Made by a program: the position numbers and the translations under genes. A stretch of 7,770 nucleotides of DNA, taken from assembly GCA_023423475.1 (NCBI GenBank), contig JAFAFN010000182.1, positions 1 to 7,770 on the forward strand, given 5' to 3'. Of the stretch, positions 1 to 4,476 are shown in pieces. The notes under the pieces were generated by a model, which had not been told where the DNA came from, searched no databases, and saw only the letters and a list, made by a program, of their open reading frames with translations. The number at the start of each line of letters is the position of its first letter. Position 1 is the first letter of the stretch. This stretch comes from Actinomycetes bacterium (GTDB lineage: Bacteria; Actinomycetota; Acidimicrobiia; Acidimicrobiales; Microtrichaceae).

Positions 1-758
1 ACCTGGCCGGTGACGAACGCACCCGCGGGCGATGCGAGGAACGCGACGAGCTCTGCGACGTCCGCGGGGGTACCGAGCCGGCCGGCCGGCGTGCCGCCGA
101 CCATCGCCCGACGAGCGGGGGAGTCGCTGCCCTGATCGCCGTCGCGGAAGTACAGGTCGAGCGAGTCGGTGTCGATCGCGCCGGGCACGACGACGTTGGC
201 CGTCGCACCGGCCGACGCGAGCTCGACCGCGACGCTGCGGGTCAGGGCCTCGAGCGCCGCCTTCGCGGCACCGAGCAGGCCGTGGCCCGACTGCGCGAAC
301 CGCGCGTCGAGACCGCCGATCGCGATGACCCGTCCGCCCGGCCCGACCAGCAGCTCGGACAGTCCCCGGGCGAGCTGCACGTAGCTCGACACCACGGTCG
401 CCATCGTCCGGTCGACGTGGCGCGGCTCGAGGCTGAGCACGGGCGCGAACTTCGTCGCCGCGGCCGAGGTGACGAGCGTGTCGAGCCGTCCGAACTCGCC
501 CCGGACGGCGCCGAGCAGCTCGTCGATCTGCTCGGTCGACGACAGGTCGGCGGGGAAGACGAGGGTGCGGGCACCGCGCTGCTCGAGGCCGGCCGCCACC
601 GCGAGCGCGGCATCCCGATCGCTGCGGTAGTGCACGACGCAGTCGTGGTCCTCGCCGAGTCGTTCGAGGATCGCCCGGCCGATGCCCCGGCTCGAACCGG
701 TGACCAGCGCGACACGTCGTCCGGCCGTGGTCCCAGCGGTCATCGACGCCGTGTTCAT
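1..758 (-). CDS. FabL-like SDR-family protein with degenerate active site (C-terminus cut by window edge)
   Basis: Short-chain dehydrogenase/reductase fold, 252 residues visible and open at the left edge; probably only about 10 C-terminal residues are missing. The Rossmann nucleotide loop TGSSRGIG is intact (20-27). The C-terminal half resembles Bacillus FabL-type enoyl-ACP reductases as I remember them: AAKAALEALTRSVAVEL (164-180), PGAIDTD (192-198) and TPAGR (223-227). The catalytic set is largely gone. The Ser position is G149. The Tyr is H159 in the FabL Y-x6-K spacing, or L162 in the classical Y-x3-K spacing. The Asn is a Val near 123, and NNAG reads TSAA (97-100). Only K166 remains. It may bind nucleotide without normal reductase chemistry, or use another mechanism. 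The ATG at 758 overlaps the amidohydrolase stop (ATGA), which favours it over the in-frame ATG at 743; the ribosome site is weak, so coupling is likely. SDR membership is secure; function is open. Confidence 0.88.
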   Translation of the reverse strand, partial: MNTASMTAGTTAGRRVALVTGSSRGIGRAILERLGEDHDCVVHYRSDRDAALAVAAGLEQRGARTLVFPADLSSTEQIDELLGAVRGEFGRLDTLVTSAAATKFAPVLSLEPRHVDRTMATVVSSYVQLARGLSELLVGPGGRVIAIGGLDARFAQSGHGLLGAAKAALEALTRSVAVELASAGATANVVVPGAIDTDSLDLYFRDGDQGSDSPARRAMVGGTPAGRLGTPADVAELVAFLASPAGAFVTGQ

Positions 759-1555
759 CGACCGAGCACCCGTGCGATGTTGCCGCCGAGCACGGCGGCG
801 GTCTCGTCGTCGTCGAGGCCGAGCGCCCGGATCGCCTCGACCTCGGCCCCGGGCGATGCCGTGGGCCAGTCCGAGGAGAACACGACGCGTTCGACGCCGT
901 GGCGACGGATCAGATCACGCACCTCGACCGGGTCGAGCGCGGCGAGCGTCGGCGGCCAGGCGGTGTCGAGCATGACCGGAAGGCCGATCACGCTCTCCTC
1001 GGCGTCGTGGAGCATGTGGTAGCCACCGAAGTGGCAGGCGATCACGTCGAGCTCGGGGAAGGTCAGCGCGATGTCGCGCAGCATCGCCGGGGTGCAGGTG
1101 CTGCCGTCGCCACCACCGCCGGCGCCGACGTGGATGATCGTCGGGAACTCGCCGGCCAGCGCGCCGAGCACGTCGTAGAGGCGAGGCTCATCCAGGCGGA
1201 ACTTCTGGAAGACGGGATGCAGCTTCACCCCCTCGACCTGGTTGGCCCGCAGGTGGGCGAGGTTCTCCTCGGGCGACAGGTCGGGGTGGATCGTGCCGAA
1301 GGGGATGAAGTGGTCCCGGTCGAGACCGCCGATGAAGCGGTTCGCGGACTCGACCTGCGCCGCGGTGTTCGCCACGGCCAGGCAGACCGACAGGTCGATG
1401 CCGGCGTCCTGCTTCACCTTCAACAGGCCGGACACCTTGCCGTCGCCGTACACCTCCATGTCGGGGATGTTGCCGCCGAGGGCCTTCTCGGCGACCTTGT
1501 CGGGCCACACGTGGTTGTGGGCGTCGATGATCAGTGGTGTGTCGGTGGTGCTCAC
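755..1555 (-). CDS. Amidohydrolase_2-family (ACMSD-like TIM-barrel) metal-dependent hydrolase or decarboxylase
   Basis: A 266-residue cytosolic enzyme of the amidohydrolase superfamily, ACMSD-like branch. Visible metal-site motifs in barrel order are DAHNHVWP (11-18, HxH at H13/H15), GVKLHP (109-114, H113), IIHVG (140-144, H142), ACHFGG (173-178, H175) and FSSDWP (226-231, D229), followed by a typical GGNIARVL tail (257-264). In this family the two N-terminal His, later His and the Asp hold a divalent metal. Members are either C-C decarboxylases (ACMSD, salicylate-type) or hydrolases of lactones and cyclic compounds (2-pyrone-4,6-dicarboxylate type); the sequence does not decide between them. 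There is no signal peptide. The length is at the short end for the family but all core motifs are present. It starts at a GTG whose GTGA overlaps the upstream SDR stop, with GGAGGAGAGG at 1575-1566. Its stop overlaps the next start, so it is in one operon with both SDRs. Confidence 0.9.
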   Translation of the reverse strand: MSTTDTPLIIDAHNHVWPDKVAEKALGGNIPDMEVYGDGKVSGLLKVKQDAGIDLSVCLAVANTAAQVESANRFIGGLDRDHFIPFGTIHPDLSPEENLAHLRANQVEGVKLHPVFQKFRLDEPRLYDVLGALAGEFPTIIHVGAGGGGDGSTCTPAMLRDIALTFPELDVIACHFGGYHMLHDAEESVIGLPVMLDTAWPPTLAALDPVEVRDLIRRHGVERVVFSSDWPTASPGAEVEAIRALGLDDDETAAVLGGNIARVLGR

Positions 1556-2301
1556 AGCTTGTTCGCCTCTCCTCCGTCGATCACGTACGTCGCGCCCGTC
1601 ACGAAGTCCGACAGCGGTGACGCCAGGTAGCAGGCGAGCGCGCCGATCTCGGTCACGTCACCCATGCGGCGCATGGGGATCTTCTTCAACCGGGCGGCCA
1701 GCATGTCGGGGTCCTCGGTGACCGCGGACTGGGCGTCGGTCTCGAACGCGCCGGGTGCGATCACGTTGACCTGCACGCCCTTGGGTGCCCATTCCGCGGC
1801 GACGGCCTCGGTGAAGCGCAACATGGCGCCCTTCGACGAGGAGTACGCCGCGAGGATCGGCTTGCCGCGCAAGCCCGAGGTCGACGCGACGTTGATGACC
1901 TTGCCGTGGCCCTGCTCGAGGAACACCTCGCCGGCGCGTCGCGCCAGGGCGACCGGACCGAACAGGTTGACCGCGAAGACGCGCTCCCACTCGTCGACGT
2001 CCATGGCGACGAACTTGCCGGCAGGGGCGATGCCCGCGTTGTTGACGACCACGTCGAGTCGGCCGAAGGTCGAGATCGCGGCGTCGACCAGGCCGACGAC
2101 CTGCTCGCGGTCCGACATGTCGCAGCGCACGGCGGCGATGCGGTCCGGGTGCTCGGCGGCGAGGGACTCGAGGTCGTCGATCGAACGCGCCGCGGCGAGC
2201 ACGGACATGCCCTCGGCCGCGTAGGCCTCGGCGATCGCCCGGCCCAGGCCGCGCGAGGCGCCGGTGACGATGGCGACGCGGTGGTCCAGTCCGAGATCCA
2301 C
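1552..2301 (-). CDS. Classical SDR-family NAD(P)-dependent oxidoreductase
   Basis: A complete 249-residue classical short-chain dehydrogenase, FabG-like in layout, expected to interconvert a hydroxyl and a ketone using NAD(P)H in the cytosol. It has the cofactor loop TGASRGLG (13-20), CD at 60-61 for the adenine, NNAG (87-90), catalytic N112 in VNLFG, S140, Y153 and K157 (YSSSK), PGAFETD (183-189) and the terminal VIDGGEANKL. The second strand ends in AAARS (36-40) with Arg rather than Asp, which usually favours NADP(H); this is inference. In the cluster it could act on a 3-hydroxyacyl-CoA or on a ring alcohol. The start is a GTG one base after the acyl-CoA dehydrogenase stop, behind a strong AGGAGGTGA site; its stop overlaps the amidohydrolase GTG. 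Unlike the other SDR of this operon it keeps the full catalytic tetrad, so it is the likely working reductase or dehydrogenase. The exact substrate is unknown. Confidence 0.93.
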   Translation of the reverse strand: MDLGLDHRVAIVTGASRGLGRAIAEAYAAEGMSVLAAARSIDDLESLAAEHPDRIAAVRCDMSDREQVVGLVDAAISTFGRLDVVVNNAGIAPAGKFVAMDVDEWERVFAVNLFGPVALARRAGEVFLEQGHGKVINVASTSGLRGKPILAAYSSSKGAMLRFTEAVAAEWAPKGVQVNVIAPGAFETDAQSAVTEDPDMLAARLKKIPMRRMGDVTEIGALACYLASPLSDFVTGATYVIDGGEANKL

Positions 2302-2302
2302 G

Positions 2303-3436
2303 TCAGCTCACCTCCTCGGAGAGGCGGCGCGAGATGCCGAGTCGCAGCACCTCGGATGCGCCCTCGTAGATCCGCATCGGACGGGCCTGCCGGTAGCAGC
2401 GCTCGATGCGGCTGTCCCGGATGATGCCCCAGCGACCCATGACCTGGACGCAGCGATCGACGATGCGGCAGCACGCCTCGGTGGCGGCCAGCTTGGCGAG
2501 CGACGAGTGCTCCAGGTGGGCGAGCGGGTCGTCCTTGGCGAGCTCGGCGGCACGGTAGGTCAGCAGACGGGTCGACTCGAGGTCGGCCCAGCTGTCGGCG
2601 AGCAGACCGGCGACGGGACCGAGTCGGTTCAGCGGGCGGCCGAACTGCTCACGGGTCCGGGCGTGGCGGGTCGCCTCCTCGAGTGCGGTCTGGCCCAGTC
2701 CGACCGATGCCGCGGCGACCGAGATGCGGAACATCGCGAGCGTGGACAGCACCAGGTCGAGGCCGCGGCCCGGCTCGCCCAGACGGGCCGATGCCGGGAG
2801 CACCACGTCGTCGAAGACGACGTCGCCGAGCACGTGCGGAGCGATCAGCTCCGGTGCCGGTGAGGTCGAGATGCCGGGGGTGTCCGCAGGGATCAGCACC
2901 ACCGAGAGGCCGGCGTCCTCCTTCACGAGCGTCGTGTAGAAGCCGGCGGCACCCGCGTTCGAGATGAACGACTTGTGACCGTTCACGACGAGCTCGCCCC
3001 CGGTCTCGGCGACCGTGGTCGTGATGCTCTTGAGGTCGGAGCCGGCGACGGGCTCGGTCAACGCCAGCCCCGCCAGCACCTCGCCGGTCGCGACCCGCGG
3101 CAGCCACTCGGCGCGCTGCTCGGCGCTGCCGCCGCGTGTGATCGCGTAGCTGCCGATGCCCTGCAGCGCGAAGAGCGAGTCGGCGTGCGAGCATTCGCCC
3201 ATGAGCGCTTCGCGCACGATGCACACCGCGACGGGATCGAGCGAGAGCTCACCGCCGCCGTGCTCGGCGGGCACCATGAGCGACATCAGGCCGCTGTCGC
3301 GCACCAGGTCGACGACCCCCTGGTGCAGCTCGTTGGAGTTGTCGGCCTCGACCGAGATCGGTGCGAGCCGTGCAGCGAGTGCCGCGGCGTCGGTCTGCAA
3401 CGAGCTGTATCGCTCGTCCAGGTTCAGGAAAGTCAT
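2303..3436 (-). CDS. Acyl-CoA dehydrogenase
   Basis: A 377-residue FAD-dependent acyl-CoA dehydrogenase, normal length for the short/medium-chain type. It forms a 2,3-double bond in an acyl-CoA and passes electrons to electron-transfer flavoprotein. The N-terminal helical domain (about 1-120) is followed by the flavin/substrate signature LALTEPVAGSD (124-134), the beta-domain SFISNAG (156-162), TREQFGRPL (261-269) and RIYEGASEVLRL (355-366). E358 aligns with the catalytic base of medium-chain enzymes (the Glu in YEG). One oddity is QVMGRWGI (331-338), where the usual second Gly of the FAD-binding QxxGGxG motif is R335. It is first in the leftward operon. The ATG at 3436 has a modest GGGGGA site about 8 bases upstream (3450-3445) and a leader of about 50 bases if the proposed promoter is right. 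With the divergent acyl-CoA synthetase it implies CoA-ester catabolism; chain length or ring type is not readable. Confidence 0.95.
   Translation of the reverse strand: MTFLNLDERYSSLQTDAAALAARLAPISVEADNSNELHQGVVDLVRDSGLMSLMVPAEHGGGELSLDPVAVCIVREALMGECSHADSLFALQGIGSYAITRGGSAEQRAEWLPRVATGEVLAGLALTEPVAGSDLKSITTTVAETGGELVVNGHKSFISNAGAAGFYTTLVKEDAGLSVVLIPADTPGISTSPAPELIAPHVLGDVVFDDVVLPASARLGEPGRGLDLVLSTLAMFRISVAAASVGLGQTALEEATRHARTREQFGRPLNRLGPVAGLLADSWADLESTRLLTYRAAELAKDDPLAHLEHSSLAKLAATEACCRIVDRCVQVMGRWGIIRDSRIERCYRQARPMRIYEGASEVLRLGISRRLSEEVS
2308..2316 (-). promoter_or_regulatory. Strong Shine-Dalgarno site for the classical SDR
   Basis: AGGAGGTGA read leftward, nearly fully complementary to the 3' end of 16S rRNA and 6 bases before the GTG at 2301. 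It lies inside the last codons of the acyl-CoA dehydrogenase. It fixes the GTG as the start although the two reading frames are only one base apart, and suggests the SDR is translated well in its own right. Confidence 0.8.
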
Positions 3437-3467
3437 CTTCGGAGTCCCCCCGGGTGCTCGAGATCGT

Positions 3468-3486
3468 GCGAGGATGCCTCGCGAGG
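3468..3486. repeat. Nested inverted repeat, candidate operator or leader hairpin
   Basis: GCGAGG-ATG-CCTCGC-GAGG. The first two arms (3468-3473 and 3477-3482) pair perfectly around a 3-base loop, and the middle arm also pairs with the following bases as a perfect 10-base palindrome CCTCGCGAGG (3477-3486). It lies just beyond the proposed leftward transcription start, so it could be an operator or a 5' leader hairpin of the acyl-CoA dehydrogenase transcript. Short GC palindromes are common at this base composition, so significance is uncertain. Confidence 0.4.
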
Positions 3487-3562
3487 TAATCTATGATAAC
3501 AATACACATGGATAGGTGAGCGGGACAGGAGAACGTACGCCGCCGACCGTGAGGACCGATCC

Positions 3563-3570
3563 GGGGGGAT
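3563..3570 (+). promoter_or_regulatory. Shine-Dalgarno-like site for the first repeat protein
   Basis: GGGGGGAT, with the G run ending 5 bases before the GTG at 3574. It supports the GTG start over later in-frame candidates such as the ATG at 3637 (M22), which lies inside the conserved repeat unit. Confidence 0.5.
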
Positions 3571-3573
3571 CAC

Positions 3574-4473
3574 GTGGACAGCGACAGCAGCCCCGAACTG
3601 CAGGTGGAAGTTGCAGCCGGCGACCGAGGTCGCGTGATGGCGATGGACTCGGCTTACCACGTCGCCTCGGCCAACCGTGGGCGCGACGTGGTGGTGAACG
3701 CCTCGTACAGCGGCGTGCTGCCTGCCCGCTTCATCGGGCGACACGCCCCGAGGGCGTCGATCGGCGTCGACTGCGGTGTGGGCCCGGCCGGCGCAGCGAT
3801 CGCCGGGCTCTGGTACCTCGAGGCACTCAACCTGCCCGCCGCCACCGCGGACGTGATGACCAGCCGGCTCGGCGACGGCGCCGACCTGTACGAGCGCGGC
3901 GTGATCAGCCACGTGAACCGACCGGCAGCGGACTGCGGAGTGGTGCCGGGGATGTCGGTGCGCGACGCCGCCGGACTGCTGCTCGAGCGCGACCCGGGCG
4001 AGCCGTCCGCCGAGGAGGTCGACCACCGAGAGGTCATGTTCGAGCACCCGAGCGGTCGTGCGGTGGTCTGCACCGACTCGATCGCGTTCGGTCGCCCCGA
4101 GGACCGCGACCGCAACGTGCTGGTCACCGCGGGGCACACCGGCCGCAGCGCCGTGCCGTACCTCACGTCGGTGCATCCCCACGGCTTCATCTGCTCCGAC
4201 GGCGGCCGCGGCGCCGAGGACTCCGGCATGGCGGGCCTGGCGCTCGTCGACGAGCTCGGGCTGCCGGGCGCGACGGTCGACGCGTCGCTGGCCGCCATGG
4301 GCGACGGTCACAGCTCGTACCACCTGGGCGTCATCAGCGCGGTCAACCGCGGTGCTGCCGCGGCGGGTGTCGAGGTGGGCATGACGGCGATCGAGGCCGC
4401 CCGGCTCCTCGTCGAACGAGAACCCCAGCCGGTCGAACGCGAACCCCGCACGCACGCGGGTCAGGAGGACTGA
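3574..4473 (+). CDS. Uncharacterised protein made of two ~121-residue repeats
   Basis: A 299-residue protein that I do not recognise as a named family. It is two copies of one unit, about residues 20-141 and 163-284, joined by a charged linker (142-162), with an acidic tail. Ungapped hand alignment of the 104-residue cores (38-141 against 181-284) gives about 42 identities. Shared landmarks are a DS pair (25-26/168-169), a strand with Gly-rich turn (ASYSG / TAGHTG), an Asp-Gly turn (D66/D209), AGL (77-79/220-222), GD (100-101/243-244), GVISxVN (109-115/252-258) and GM plus AAxLL near the end. There is no signal peptide or membrane segment, so it is probably cytosolic. Strand/Gly-turn/helix alternation suggests an alpha/beta fold (inference). 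It starts at a GTG behind GGGGGGAT. The next gene, a paralogue, begins 3 bases after its stop, so the two probably act together. Function is unknown; acyl-CoA genes on both sides suggest a step in the same pathway. Confidence 0.85.
   Translation: MDSDSSPELQVEVAAGDRGRVMAMDSAYHVASANRGRDVVVNASYSGVLPARFIGRHAPRASIGVDCGVGPAGAAIAGLWYLEALNLPAATADVMTSRLGDGADLYERGVISHVNRPAADCGVVPGMSVRDAAGLLLERDPGEPSAEEVDHREVMFEHPSGRAVVCTDSIAFGRPEDRDRNVLVTAGHTGRSAVPYLTSVHPHGFICSDGGRGAEDSGMAGLALVDELGLPGATVDASLAAMGDGHSSYHLGVISAVNRGAAAAGVEVGMTAIEAARLLVEREPQPVEREPRTHAGQED
3631..3996 (+). repeat. Repeat unit A1 (type 1) of the first repeat protein
   Basis: Codes residues 20-141. Type-1 marks are ASYSGVLPARFI, GLWYLEA and GVISHVN. 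By hand it shares about 58 of 104 core residues with unit B1 of the next gene but only about 42 with unit A2 of its own gene. Confidence 0.8.
4060..4425 (+). repeat. Repeat unit A2 (type 2) of the first repeat protein
   Basis: Codes residues 163-284. Type-2 marks are NVLVTAGHTG (181-190), GFICSDGG (204-211), AAMGD (240-244) and GVISAVN (252-258). By hand it shares about 53 of 104 core residues with unit B2. Confidence 0.8.
4463..4469 (+). promoter_or_regulatory. Shine-Dalgarno site for the repeat-CMD fusion gene
   Basis: AGGAGGA, 7 bases before the ATG at 4477 and inside the last codons of the preceding gene. It is a strong site that settles the start. Confidence 0.75.
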
Positions 4474-4476
4474 ACC

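Larger units (their letters stand above)
3437..3573. promoter_or_regulatory. Divergent intergenic control region between the two operons
   Basis: The only non-coding gap of note, 137 bases. It holds an unusually AT-rich patch (about 3487-3515) in an otherwise very GC-rich window. TATGAT (3492-3497, rightward) and TATCAT (3498-3493, leftward) are each one mismatch from the -10 consensus and overlap. Rightward transcription would start near 3504, giving a leader of about 70 bases; leftward near 3486, a leader of about 50 bases. I see no good -35 hexamer at 16-18 bases for either, so an activator or a non-housekeeping sigma factor is possible. No regulator gene is in the window. Promoter placement is inference from sequence alone. 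Confidence 0.5.

Noticed and set aside
1..758. Pseudogene call for the first SDR because of missing catalytic residues
   Set aside because: The frame is intact to the window edge, the Rossmann loop and C-terminal motifs are preserved, and the start is coupled to the upstream gene.
3495..3504. GATAACAAT resembling part of the lac operator
   Set aside because: Only a half-site similarity in a short AT-rich patch; no symmetric partner and no LacI-type gene is visible.
4114..4245. VTAGH followed by DSG/GSG in the type-2 repeats as a trypsin-like His/Ser site
   Set aside because: The His-to-Ser spacing is only about 30 residues, far too short for a chymotrypsin fold, and no GDSGG motif is present.
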